Positions 1-12,200 of a DNA stretch of 64,000 nt are shown here, piece by piece. How positions within the stretch are numbered: the first letter of the stretch is position 1; every line of letters starts with the position of its first letter. The stretch spans positions 467,001 to 531,000 of the forward strand of contig BDSI01000028.1 of assembly GCA_003117195.1 (NCBI GenBank). The letters run 5' to 3'. The position numbers and the translations under genes were made by a program. The notes beneath the pieces were generated by a model. It was not told where the DNA came from and did not search any database. It was given only the letters and a program-made list of their open reading frames with translations. The DNA is from Eudorina sp. 2006-703-Eu-15. Taxonomy: Eukaryota; Chlorophyta; Chlorophyceae; Chlamydomonadales; Volvocaceae.

Positions 1-3000
1 CTCTTTGTCCCAGATAACAAGTACCAGTGGGGTGGCCATCATTGGACTATGACGACATGGAACAAGGTATGTATCAGTCCAGAGGCCGAATGCGTTGTTC
101 CTGCTGCGAGGCAGCCGGGACTTTGAGAGGGTACCCGAAGTGTTGTTGGTTCCAGCTGGCAACAGCGGCACCCGGGCCATATGGGGAGATATACGGGATG
201 CTGCTCCGGAAAATGGATAGTGCTGTAGTAGTTTCGATGATTTCCAAGCGTGTCTCGGAAACGTCTGCACGTCAAGCCAGGCCAACCCGGCAGGCGTCAC
301 TCGGCGGTCCTTCTCAGACCTCCGCCGCCGCCATCGCAGGTCCATGTGATGAAGAGTGTTTACGAGTTCGGCGTGCACATCATCCACTCGGACGCGGACG
401 TGGTGTGGTTCAGCGACCCGCTGCCGTACTTTATGTCCCTGCTCCGCACGCCCGTACACATCGTCATGGCCACGGATGCGGTGTCGTCCTACAACCCCAA
501 GGGCGACACGGGGCTGGAAGTGTCTGCCAACCCACACACCAACATCAACACGGGTGCGCCCAGCGTCTGAAACCTGGCAGGGGATGCACCTTGCTAAACA
601 CAACACACGTGCTGGACGCGGATGCTGCAATGCCGCTCAGCTGCTGCCCCAACCCTCTCCTAGAGCCATGTACGCCCACGAGGGCAGGCAGCACCCCGTT
701 GTGTCGCGCGGGGTAGCAATTTATTTCGTTTCAATGCAACCAACTGGCGACTCGTCGGCACATGATATTGCCGCAGGTGTCTACTTCATGCGACAGTGGC
801 CAGGGGGCCTGGCTTTCTTCGACCTGTGGTTATCATGGCAGGATAAGCGCATTGGCCATGACCAGGACGGGTTCAACTTTGTGTCCCGCGGCCAGTACTT
901 CCGCGGTGACGCCGACATGCCCGTCGCCATACCCACTCGGGACCGGATGTTCTACTGCGCCTTCAGCAACACGACGGCCCTTTCCTTCCTGCCAGCCTCC
1001 ATGTTCGGCAACACCTACACCTACGTGAACTCCCGGCTGTGGGAAGTGAGTTGCCCCCTCGCGGATCTCACTAACGGTGCGGGCGCTCCGTCGGTTGGTG
1101 CGCGCAGCTGTGGGTGATCGCCTGCCCCCGCTGTTGAAGCTCGTCCGGCGGCTGCCTGACGTGTGCGGCAATGGAGGGAGGGCCAGGTTCTCACTTCAAA
1201 GAGGCTGCCACCCTACAAGCAAATTGTCGCTGGATTGCGGTGTATGCGGTCCTCGATGGACTTCCCCTTTCTTTGTGCCGCGCAGAAGCTGAACCACCCT
1301 CTCTACGAAGTGCACTGGGTGTGGGGCGGCAGTACCATGGAGAGCAAGCGACAGAACATGCGCGACGCGATGAAGTTCCACGACGAGCCGGACTACTACG
1401 ACTCGCCGTACCTGCTCACCTTTGACCTGGACCAACTGGAGGTGGGGTACGGGAGGTATCCGCCGCCGCTCGCGCGGCCGTCCAGACAGCCGAGCGTCTT
1501 GGGCGGCCTTTGGGCCGCCCGAGTGCGGCTAGGGCTGTGGCGATGCGGATTGCTTGATAATTCCGCTTTGACGGACGACACGGAGTGTCCATCATTTGTT
1601 GCTGGCGATTCAGTGCACTGCCGCCAGGGGTTGAGGTGCGCATTCTGGGGTTGCTGTGTCTTGCAGATGCCGGAGGGGTTCAACGCCTGGCCGAACCCCA
1701 GGACGGAGGAGATGATCCGCTTCCACGTGACGGCGGCCAACCATCAGCTGCAGCAGGCGTACTACGCGTTCGCGGAAGCGCTCATTGCGAACCGGACCCT
1801 GGTCATGCCTCGGGTACGAAGGGCCCTGTCGACTCCTAAGGTGGCGGGCCTCTGCCGATCGGCTAAGCTGCCGGGTCTGCTGCCATCCCAAAAACATCAC
1901 AGAGGTCTTGCATTCCCATTCGAAGTCACTTTGTTGCAACCGCTGTAACATCCTTAATTATGAAACCTTGGCAAGTCTGGCAATGCGGTTACTCGAGTGT
2001 TTGTCTTTTAGCGCGCGGTGTGGGTGCTCTTGGCTCCAGTCCTGCGCCCACGTCTTGGCATTCATCAGGTGGTTTGCCCCGCCACGCTGCGCCGCTCTCC
2101 ACAGTTCCTGTGCTATTGCTCCAAGAACTGGTACCAAACCCAGGCCTGCCGCATCAACGAGGAAAAGATGGCCACGTTTCCCTTCGTCTGCGCCCTGAGC
2201 CACGTGCTGCGTGTCAAGAAGCTGCAGCATGGATTCTTCCTGCCTGACACTTCTGAGTATGCGGGCCACAAGGTCTTTATCCGCGAGTACTCGTTCCTCG
2301 AGAACCCCAAGGTGCCTGACACCGTCAAGGTACGAGCCCACGAGCAGAAGGTCCCTCCGTTCCGCGCCCGAAGCGCGTGGCGCCGTAGCACCGCACGTGT
2401 TCCTGCTTGTACCTGTTCCTCCGTGAAGGGGCAGAACCCCCTTGCGGCCTGGTGACCGGTCGGCCAGTTGTTTACGGTATTACAGATCGGTGCGCCAATG
2501 TGCGAAGTGACACTTCGCCCGTCCCAAACCCAGGTGTCAACCCAGGTGTTGCATCCGGTGTCGTCGGGTGTCGGGTGTCTCTGTTGGGGTTACCGGGTCG
2601 TCCCGCACCGTCAGGGGGTCACAAGCAAGCCGCTCTGTTCCCATGCTACCCCGCTTCGACGTGCTGCAGAAATCCTACCTGGAGATCGTCCCATCCGAGC
2701 TGCGGCGGCCGTCCACGACGTTGACGCCGGACCAGCTCATTCTGGCCACCAACCCCAGTTCCCGAGGTTACGGCCAACGCATCACGGTCGCGGCGCCCCT
2801 GTCGGACGTCGAGCTGCACGGCCTGATGGAGCGGTACAAGAGCGTGCGCGTGGTGCACGTCGTGAAGCCCAACCTCCTGCTGTCGGGCTTCTCGAAGCGG
2901 GAGACGCAGACGCAGTTCGACGAGGTGATGCAGAAGCACGTCACGCACTGGTGCTGCCGGAGCCCGCCGGACATGCGTGCGAAGAACCTGACGGAGGGGG

Positions 3001-3101
3001 TGCAGCTGGTGGCGTTGCCAAGCAGCCGCTGGGAGAACCTGCCGGCGCTAGAGCCGCGGTTCTCCTACCTGCACCAGACTCCGCCGCTGCCGGCCACCTA
3101 G
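1..3101 (+). CDS. GT77-family glycosyltransferase (XEG113-like arabinosyltransferase), 5' partial
   Basis: This is a Golgi-type nucleotide-sugar transferase related to plant XEG113/RRA enzymes, which add beta-arabinofuranose to hydroxyproline glycoproteins such as extensins. Hydroxyproline-rich walls are typical of volvocine algae. Visible exons are 1-66, 340-553, 777-1045, 1286-1441, 1667-1813, 2105-2329 and 2670-3101, and all phases agree (503 codons including the stop). The metal-binding DXD motif is seen as SDADVVWFSDPLP (Asp-Ala-Asp at 391-399). Family blocks HDQDGFNFV, NRTLVMPRFLCYCSKNW and FIREYSFLENP follow in the usual order. The signal anchor and N-terminus lie left of the window. 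The start of the last exon (after CTGCAG at 2664-2669) is the least certain border. The family call is firm; the exact acceptor and sugar are inferred. Confidence 0.85.
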
Positions 3102-3148
3102 TGGGCGAGGTCAGGCGGGGGATGGGGCGGGTGGGCAGCTGGTTGCAC

Positions 3149-3223
3149 CCGTTACAAGGTGGACCGCGCGTCCCAACCGCGCGTCCCAACCGCGCGTCCC
3201 AACGGGCCCAGATAGCTCGAAGG
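3149..3223 (+). repeat. GTTACAAGGT dispersed element, copy A
   Basis: It begins CCGTTACAAGGTGGAC and ends near GGGCCCAGATAGCTCG, like the copies at 43.8, 44.8 and 48.9 kb. Its centre differs by three tandem units of CCGCGCGTCCCAA where other copies have a GAGTCCCGACC-type core. Confidence 0.75.
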
Positions 3224-3879
3224 TTGTGCTGTGGGCGTATGTGCGCTGTGTGGGCAGGGTAAGCTGTTGGGGTTCGACATGTGAACATCGGTGCATTCCT
3301 ATGTCATGACGTTGCGACAGCGGGCCTAAAAGTTATGGCTCGTGCGAAGAGGTTAAAGGGCGAGGCGCGTGTGGTCCGAGCGGGGCAGACAGGCGCGGGT
3401 GCGCTCGGACCTCGGAGCCGTGTTTGAGTAGGACAAGGACACCTGTTTTGGGACGAGCAGGGGCCCCCCTGTTAACGGACCTCGTCGTTTGCAAGACGTC
3501 CATTGGGTGGACATTGTACGCGATCTTCCTGTGAGAATTAGAGGAATTGGGGGCGAATGGTTTGGTGTCCGGCTGCGGCGGCTTGGAATGACCAGTTGGC
3601 ACGGGTTGAACTGGTATGCGCTGTTGAACACGCTTACTGCGGCTGAAGTTTCCTCTTGTGAGCCGCTTTAGAACACGAGGCAATGACCATCGAAGTCGTC
3701 GCGCATTAAGGACTCTAGTAATACTGCCCGCCTACTGCCTCCGATGCGCCGTGGGATTTGCATGACCTGAGGTAGCGACACTTTCGGTTGACCGTTGGAC
3801 AGAAGCTGAAACGACCGTTTTCCAACGAGGGTTATGTACTTCATTTGCCTAACAGCTAACACTCACTTAACGTGTATCT

Positions 3880-3922
3880 TGACATGTAACATGACATTCT
3901 AAGCATGTAACATGACATTCTT
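3880..3922 (+). repeat. Short direct repeat
   Basis: CATGTAACATGACATTCT occurs twice in a row, 21 bases apart. Each unit contains TGTAA, the volvocine poly(A) signal, but both lie about 0.8 kb past the upstream stop codon. Confidence 0.6.
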
Positions 3923-4698
3923 AGCGACTGGCTACTCCATGTCTGCAGTTGACGCAAGAGCGCTGGTTCGTTACCGTCCCTAAGTCGCACTTGAGCAGGC
4001 ACGGCAACGAGTTGAAGCGCTCGTGGCACGCAAGCAGGCTGCATTAAACAGGCATGGTCCGAGTAGCTGAAGGTGTGGCATCCTCCGGTTTACACATGAA
4101 CAGTCTCTAAGCAGGCTTTCAGCACCTCACTTCAGTACCTCGTGATAAGGGAATCCTTTTACGCGTGCGTCGTCATTGTGCGAAACCCCAGCGACCCAGG
4201 AGCGAGCGGTCGAGTTATGCTGCGACAGTGTACAACTTTAGCCGTACTACCAGCGTTCACTTTGTTTCTTTGTCGCTTTTTATTCACATTTTGGACGTAT
4301 GTAGTGGCTCTTGGATCTGCGCTCTTTGCCATCAGCGCGTCGGCGCCTACTAGCACTGAAACTGACAGCGAGCTGAGACGCACGCTCACATCATCATCAT
4401 CGCCAGACGCAGTGAGAATTAGGTCAGCAGTCCGCTGTGTGGGTGCTTTAGCGAGGGAGTCCCAAGCATTGTGGTAGGTGGATTTTGTTTGCGTTGGAGC
4501 AATCAGCACGACAGTCGGCACCGCGCGCTGCTCTGATCTTTCGCACTGTGAGCACGTGTACATGGGTATCGGTGCATTAGCTTGAGTGATTCCGATCAAT
4601 CCTTCACCCGCCGCTCTAACCGAAGTATCAACTCCTTCCATCCGAGCAGGTGCACGCGCGAGCTCAAAGCGGACGTGAAGGATAACCTCAACGCAATC

Positions 4699-7365
4699 AT
4701 GCAGCAGACTCTGTTTCGCGCGAAGTCGTTCCCTGCTGGCCATGCGGCGTCCGCGCGGGCGCCGAGGCAGGCGCAGAGCGTGTCCTGCGTCGCCAGGTAA
4801 CACTAAGCAAGTGGCGACTTGCACATCCCTTTTAGTCCAGCCATTATGCCCCACGACGCTCACGGATTGGTGCGGCCCCAGGATGAGGGCGCGTCTTTGA
4901 CTTCACGGGGTCCTCTGTTGTCACCTGCCTTAGGGCCCTACCCACGAGCGCAACCTCGGTGAATGGAGTCGCGGCCAGCGCCATCCCGGCGGTGCGAAGC
5001 AGCCACGCCGGCAGGCCCGCGGCGTTCTCATGTGCACACACATCCCGCCACACAAACCGCCGTACCTCTGTCAAGGTGCACGCAAACTGGGGCGCCCCGG
5101 TGGAGTTCAAGCCCGCGAGGTGCGGAGTGAAGTGAAGTGAAGTGAAGTGAAGTGAGGTGGGACGCTAGTGGGATCACAATGTCGCTGCATGCAGCGTGAC
5201 GCATTCCCAGGAATACTTGGTGCACCGCGCCATCACTGTAAGGTGGCGGCGTGCCTGCACCGTGGTATCCTGGTATGCCAGGCGGGCCGCACCACTGTTC
5301 GGATGTGGATGTGTGTGTGGGGGGGGTCCCATCTGTGGTTGCCATCCCTGTCGGGGACTTGTGCCAATGGCGTAGGGGGCCCGGATTGATGAATGGGTCT
5401 GGCGTACATCAGGTAGGCTACATCAGATCGAGCAGCATGCACTGCTTTAAACCGATGATGCAGCCGATGGTCATTCGCGATGCCGTGCCTTGCCCCAGGG
5501 TGGTTTCCAACACGACCGCCGCCGCGGGGCCGCTGCACAAGGTTGTGATCGACGTCGGCCCGCTGGCCGCCGGCTACGCGGTGCCCGGCCAGTTCATCCA
5601 GGTGGGCTGCGGGTGACTGGGGGCTAGGGGGACGGGGGGTCTAGGGTCCCCAGCTACGCTTCCTGTCGGATGCTTTGAAGCACGTGAGAGCGGTCGGGCA
5701 GTTTAATGCACAGATAAGTTGCCTGAGAACAGGGCGACCAGAACAAGCGACAACGAATGGCCGTTTGTTTACGTCCGCGTTCTCCCGGTGCCCTATATAT
5801 GCCGTACCAACTTCCCGTCCTGCGCTGCCTGTACGCCTCGCTGTGAAATGCCGCGGACAGATCAAAGTGGGCGATAGCAAGCCGGGTTTTTTCGCGATCG
5901 CGTCGGCCCCGGGCGCTCACACGGACGGCCTGTTGGAGTTCCTGATCAAGGGCGCGCCCGGTGAGCCGTTAGAGACTGAGAGTGAAGGAGAAAGTGGGAT
6001 CTGGTCCAGGGGATGCATTACGGGGTCGCAACTGAGCGCTGCCGCTCCACCGAAGTGAGTTCTGGTAGTAGAGGCACGAAGGCACCTCGATGACGTCACG
6101 AATCACGTCTTGCTGATGGTGAAGCGTTGCGGGGAGTTGCACCGTCGGGCGGGCATAGGCCTCTATGCGGCGGCACTCAGCCCAGTTCCGGGATGAAATT
6201 AAAGAACCATCAGAAGCTCACGGAGCCAACGGACAGATATAAGCATGACGGTGTACTGCCAGGTTATCCGAAGGTGATTGACACAGCTCTTTGGATACCG
6301 TACACTGCTTTGCTCCAGGTCTCCACGCCACACCTCCGGTGCTCCGCCTGAATTGCGACCCCTGCCGTAATGTGGTGCTTAAATTGAAAAAAGAATGTGG
6401 TGTGTTGCGCCTCCCCTGATTCAACTCGCGGCACTCCTGCGCCGGGCGGCCGGCCGCAGGCAGCACCGCCGAGCTGCTGTGCAACATCGCCGACGGCGCT
6501 GAGGTGGCGGTGAGCCCCGTGATGGGGAAGGGCTTCCCGCTGGACCGTCTGCCCGCCTCCACCACCTCTGCGGTGCTCATGTTCGCCACCGGCTCCGGGA
6601 TCAGCCCCATCCGGGCTGTCATCGACAGCGGGGCGCTGGCGGGCAGGGACCTGACGCTGTACTACGGCACCCGCAACACGGGTGCGCCAACAGGGGGGAT
6701 GGGCGCCATCGCTAATGTTGTACTGGTTACATTATGTTATCATGAAGGATGTTTCAGCGGACCCCGCGGGTCATCGGTGACAGCCAACGGCGACAGCCGT
6801 TACATGATGCATTATTGTCATTTTGTGAGTGGGCTGGGACCGACAGCCGACGGTCTGCGGGGCTTTGTTCCCTTTCCCTTTCCCGGGGCCTAGGGTAGGG
6901 AGTGCAAGGCCAGGGCGGGCTAACTTGGCGGCGCCTTGGGATCGATGACCCGAGCTTGGGGCTAGACAGTGACGGATTTGTACTGGGATTCGGCGGTCCT
7001 TTAGGCATATGGTTGGGTGTACGATCATCCCATCAGACCCGGGGTTCTCAAGGCCCGTTTTGCATTCCTTGGAAGCGCCTGACAGCATGGTGGCCCCCGT
7101 CCAACGCTGTGCAGACTCCACGGCCTACCGCGAGCTCCTGCCCGACTGGGAGGCCAAGGGCGTCAAGGTGGTGCAGGTGTTCAGCGAGAGCAAGCAGGGC
7201 TACGTGCACGACGTGTTCGAGCGGGAGGGGCTGTCCAAGCTGCCCGGCGACGCCGCCAGCGCCGTCGGGGCGCTGCTCTGCGGTCACAAGGGCATGTGCC
7301 AAGCGGTCACGTCGCTCCTGACGGCCAAGGGAGTGCCGCCGGAGAAGATCCTCCTCAACTTCTAA
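4699..7365 (+). CDS. Chloroplast FAD/NAD(P)-binding oxidoreductase, ferredoxin-reductase-like (pKIWI502-type)
   Basis: The proposed exons are 4699-4796, 5427-5601, 5861-5960, 6460-6681 and 7115-7365, encoding 281 residues with consistent phases. Exon 1 encodes a basic, Ala/Ser-rich leader (MQQTLFRAKSFPAGHAAS) typical of a chloroplast transit peptide. It was chosen as the start because its phase-2 donor fits the next acceptor. The FAD domain contains GQFIQ and GFFAIASAPG. The NAD(P) domain contains FATGSGISPIRAVI, LYYGTRN and GALLCGHKGMCQAV, and the protein ends LLNF, as in plant pKIWI502-like proteins. That family resembles ferredoxin-NADP reductase, but its electron donor is not well defined. 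The fold and cofactors are clear; the physiological reaction is unknown. Confidence 0.88.
5126..5157 (+). repeat. GAAGT microsatellite
   Basis: About six tandem GTGAA/GAAGT pentamers lie in the first intron of the oxidoreductase gene. Confidence 0.8.
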
Positions 7366-9202
7366 GGACGGTGCTGGCGACTTGAACTTGACGGCAGCAG
7401 ACCAGGAGCGTTGATTAGTTATGGTTACATGGAACGGGTCCTCGTGAGACCGACAATTTTGTGACCCGGCCCTGAGACGTCGGTTGGGGGGCATGCCCTT
7501 CTAAGGGCTGTCGTTATGTTGGTCGTACAGAGCCGCAGTTTGTGCGGCAAGTCATCTTGTGCATCGCCTCGTTGCTGTCCCCTCGCTGCCATCCCAGCCT
7601 CCCAAGTTGCCTATTAAGCTTCCAAATAGGGTTAACCTCTAGGGTATGTTGAGTCGGACACTCCAGGGGCGGTCTAGGGGCCCACGCGGTGAGCGGCCCT
7701 CAACGTCGCCTCCGTTCAGCATGATGTGCACATGACGTGGTGCGTGTGTGCGATTCGTGTGCTGGGTTGAAGTGATTCGACGCCGAAGTCCCAGCTGCAA
7801 GTCCCAACTTCAAGCCCAACATGATTTTCCAGCACGCCAGCCATGAGCTTCACACATGAGCATCAGCTGGGGGGCCAAATCCAACAAACTACTATGCCGA
7901 GACGCACCGGTAATGTACGTGGTACGGATCTCTAGAGCACACAACCACCATCAAGCCAAATTTTCAAATATTACATATTCGAAGTTGAATGAATGAACGT
8001 TGTTGGCTTCGGGTATGGCTGGGCTGAATGATCAGGAAGATGGCATTTGGGTGTTTGGTCCGGCCGAGCCCCTTAGTCCCATTACACCTGTCACGTACAG
8101 TACGCCTTGCCTGCCTTCCGCCGCCCCCTACCTGAAGAGTCTCAACCAGGTATCTGCAGCCAGAATTACCGTACTTAATGATAGTTGTCATTAAGCGGCG
8201 ACAGCAGCACACGAATGGCCGAATCTCGGCACGTCAACGGTTTGCGGTGAAATCTCGAATTCGAAAATGACGGCTTTCTGCACGAACTGATGCTCAGTAC
8301 ATGCCTTACATCTATTCCTCCTATGCAAAATTTTATCCAGTCAGGCGCCAGCAGTAACAAGATCGGGCAAAGCAGGCCTAAAAAGCAAGACCCGACGGCG
8401 TGTCCCACAGTCACTGTCGCGCCGCAGTGCAGCAAGCAGTACACGGTATATCAGTGCCTGACACGAGATCCGTCCGGATACGTCAGGACGGCACGACTGC
8501 AGTGTCTTGCCGTACCTAAGAATCGACCAGCAGGTCAATCGATCGATTCGTTCGACGACAACACACCAATGACACATCCGCCCAGCTCAACCACACCACA
8601 CGGTATGGTGATACCCGAAGGGGCGCACCGCCCGGTGGCACTCACCTCGGGAGGAGCAGCTGCCCGGCCTGCAGCTGCCCGGCTCGGAGACACGCACACT
8701 CTCACCCCCCTCATACATCTTCGCGAGCAGCTCCCTCGGGCAGCCTTCCCATTTCCCCAAGTTGATTGCCATCAGCCTGTGAACCGGCTCACACCTTCAG
8801 CACTGTTAACTAAGCCGTTTGTGCTCCCACCCGCCTCTCAAGAAGCAAGCACTCTTGCCCTCGTCGACTCCCCCCCTGAGCGTCCAGTCGCGCTGCAGAC
8901 CCCCTCACCTCCTCACGCCCGCCCAGAGGCGCCCGGCAACCCGCCATCGCAAGCCGCAAACCGCCATGTGGACACATGGGAAAAGACACGCTCCTTTGTG
9001 TTCGCTCTTCGCCCCTGCCACCCCGCAACTTTGTGTCAGACCACTCCAATGTCGATCACACGCATATGCATACAACTGCAGGGGCGGCGGTGGCTGTCAT
9101 GCATACCTAGGTCCGACAGGCCGAAACCCCAGACCAACTCTTGACAGTTTGGCGCGCGGTAGTTCACACTCCCTGCCAGCCACGCAACCCCTGGTCACGC
9201 CC
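7366..9202. other. Convergent intergenic region
   Basis: This region separates the 3' ends of the oxidoreductase (+) and the hydrolase (-). The first half is AT-richer than its surroundings and has no convincing coding signal. An open frame at 8290-9144 (+) looks like low-complexity Pro/Thr/His translation with no domain and overlaps the 3' flank of the hydrolase gene. Confidence 0.6.
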
Positions 9203-12200
9203 CTAAACGCCCGAGCTGCTGCTCTCCACCTCGCCGCCGTGCTTCCCCTCCCCCTCCCCACTGCGCTCCTCCGCACCCTGCACGTCCTCTGCCACCTTGC
9301 TGGCCGCAAATCCCCAGCTGTGGGCGCTGGGCTGCTGCTGCCAGGAGGACGCCGCCGCAGCGGCAGTCAGGGCCACCGCCTCCGGCGCCACATGCACGTC
9401 CGTGCCCTCCGCCGCGTAGGCCGCCGCCTGGTCCCTCTGGCGCAGCGAGCTGAGATAGGGCCGCACCACATTGATCAGCGCCTTGTCGAAGAGCTCCTGC
9501 GAAGGAAAGGAAGAAGACGTCGCGCGGGGTACATCAGAGCGACAGGGCGACTGCTGCTGGGACTGCTGCCCCTGCTGGTGCTTGGCTTGATGCTGCTGGT
9601 GCTGGTGCCTGCACACCGCCAGCTTGATCGCAGCCTAGGCGCGAGGCCAATCGAGGACCGACCCGTTCTGCCGCCAGTCCAGCGCTATCCCTGGTTACGG
9701 TGACCCGAAGCAAACCGTGTCGGGCACCTCCAAACTAAATCAAGTCTGGAACTGTGCAATCTGGTCCTCTGTCTGCCCTCCCCCCTCCCCCCAGGCCAGC
9801 ATACTCCCCGAGTTCCGTTTTGATTCGTCTTGACCTGTTGTCCCTTCTCACTCCCCTTCCTCCCCGCCCCTCCGCCCACCGGCTGGTCCAGGAACACGAA
9901 GTGCCCCGCGTCGTCAATGATCTCCACCGTCAGGTCGTTAGGGGCAATGGGCGCCCGCTCCAGCCGCAGCTTCTCGCACAGCCGCACCGCGTACTCGGGC
10001 CGCATCCAGTCCTGAGAAAGGGATCATACATGCAGTGGCAGTGGCAAGCGGGGTCATCAAAGAAGCAAACGAGGCCAGAAGACATCGCGGAGCGAGTCCA
10101 AGCAACTGGACGCAGCTGGACGCAACAAGCCGCACCAGGCAATAACGCCAGCCAGTTGTGATGTCCGTGCGGCCCCACATCGCTCTAGCAGACGAAGCCC
10201 AGCATGAGGATCCCAAACCCACCTCTTTGCAATTACGTTGGGCCCCCCTTGGGCGGTTCGACAAGGGATCGACAAGGGAACTGGGCAGGTGCAAAGTATC
10301 CAATAAGCCCCGGGAACCACCACTCAGCCCCTGCCGCCCCCAGAGACGCGCTCCTGCCTCACATGCTTGCCGTAGATGAAGGTCACGGGCACCTTGAGGT
10401 CGTGCAGCCGCTCCTCCAGGGGAGCATGCGCCCACGCGCCCGGGGCCAGCAGGTGCCGCAGCGCGTACTGCAGGAGGGAAGGTAGGTGGCGAGAGATGGC
10501 GGAGGTGAGCGGATTGCCGGTTGCCCTCGGTTCCCCCGTGAAACTCCCACCATCAAACACATACAACGCGCGAAAGCAACCTGGGAGTGGACAGGCGGCT
10601 CCAGTAGCCCCCAGTGTCCGGAACGTCCCAAGAGGTCAATGACATGTCAGCTCGATAACATGTCAGCTCGCAAGCGCGCGGATCCCGCGTAGCCTCTACT
10701 GCGGCTCAGCCCCAGGCGCAGCTCGTTGTCGGCCATTGCACCGTACAGGGACAGTGGCCCTGTCCAGTTAAGCCAGCGACCGCACCGTACAGCAACCATG
10801 GTGCCACATGTCCTTCCTACGTAACAAACACCGTACCACCACCACCACCACCCACCGACGACCCTCACCTCTCCGCTGCCCGGCAGCGCGGCGATGCTGT
10901 AAAAGTATTCCCTAAAGACCTCCACCTCGCGCGGGCTGAGCCCCTCGCCTGCATTGCAGTAGGGCACAGGGCAGCCGCCGCCATGGCTCCATGATGCGGT
11001 CGCCTCTGGTGCCCGGGAAGAAAGGAAGGACGCGAACGACAACCCGACATACAAGCGCCGATGCGCCCAAAGATACACCGTCGCGCAAGCAAAACCGTAC
11101 GGGTGTGTATGAAAGCCAAGCGGCAAAGCTGTGGTAGGGCTGTGGTGGGACACTTGGTGCAGTCCGTCGGGGGCAGCTCGGGTGCGCGCCACCCTTCCGG
11201 CGCCCTGGCGCTGTGTCATGTCAGCGGTCCACCACCGCGACCCTGACCCCGCCCCCTCCTTGCCGGCGAGCACCAAGCGCATCCAGCCACAGCCTCCATC
11301 GCCTTGCGCACCATCCAAGTCACAGGGTGCACTTCGTCTATCTGGGCGCTGGGTGTGGCCCCGTCCGCTCTATGGGCTTGTTGTCAGATTCAGCACTCGC
11401 GCGCGTGTTGTTTCGTTTCGGGACCCTCGCGCACAACACAACACAACACACAACACGGGGCACAAAACGTACCGTGGTGCGAGAACCTGTTGGTGACGTA
11501 CTTGTACACGATGTTCTGTCCCCAGGGCCCCAGCCCCCGGATGATGGCCCCGGGGGTGACGCCCTTCTCCCAGCCCCACATGAAGAACTTGAACACCTGG
11601 CCCCGCAGCGACCACTTGTCGCCCAGCCACCGGCGCTCCCAGTCCTCGGGCGCCTTGGGCTGCGCGTGGGCGGTTGGGAAGACAGGGCATGGGTTGCATT
11701 GATGACGTGAAACAAGTGACCTCCCAAATGGCCTCTTCACGCTTGCGGGCCGCGGCGGCCGCCACAGCCGGCGAGACCGTCGCCGGCCCTTTCCGCGCCT
11801 CTATTACATATGCCGTACCGCCCAAGTTGTCGGAACCACAGCGTCACAAACACTCTCCTCCCTGGCACCCACCGCCCCATCCACCTCAACCTCTACAATG
11901 CCGTACGTCCCCGCCTCACCACTCCTGCCGGGCACACCAGCACTAGGTGCTGCACGTGCTCCGGGTAGCGCAGCGCGTAGTTTGCCGCCAGGTAGCCGCC
12001 CAGGCTGTGGCCCACCTGCACGTGAGGTGAGGCGAGGTGAGGTGATGCCGCACCACCACACACCGACGGGGCCCTCAAGGATCAGTGAAGTGGAGGAACG
12101 TGGCGGGCCCGCCGGTGGCCAAGTGCGGTTACTGAGGGCTGCAACAACAACAAGGCAAGTGAGAGCGAAGCTGAATCCCGAAAGCCTTTGAGAGTCGTTG

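Larger units (their letters stand above)
3102..4698. other. Gene-free stretch between GT77 and oxidoreductase genes
   Basis: It holds the 3' flank of the glycosyltransferase and the upstream region of the next gene. One dispersed-repeat copy sits at 3149-3223 and a short direct repeat at 3880-3922. Short open frames here have no recognisable product. Confidence 0.6.

Noticed and set aside
8290..9144. 284-codon open frame on the plus strand
   Set aside because: Low-complexity Pro/Thr/His translation, no domain, no upstream exon, and GC-rich DNA makes such frames common.
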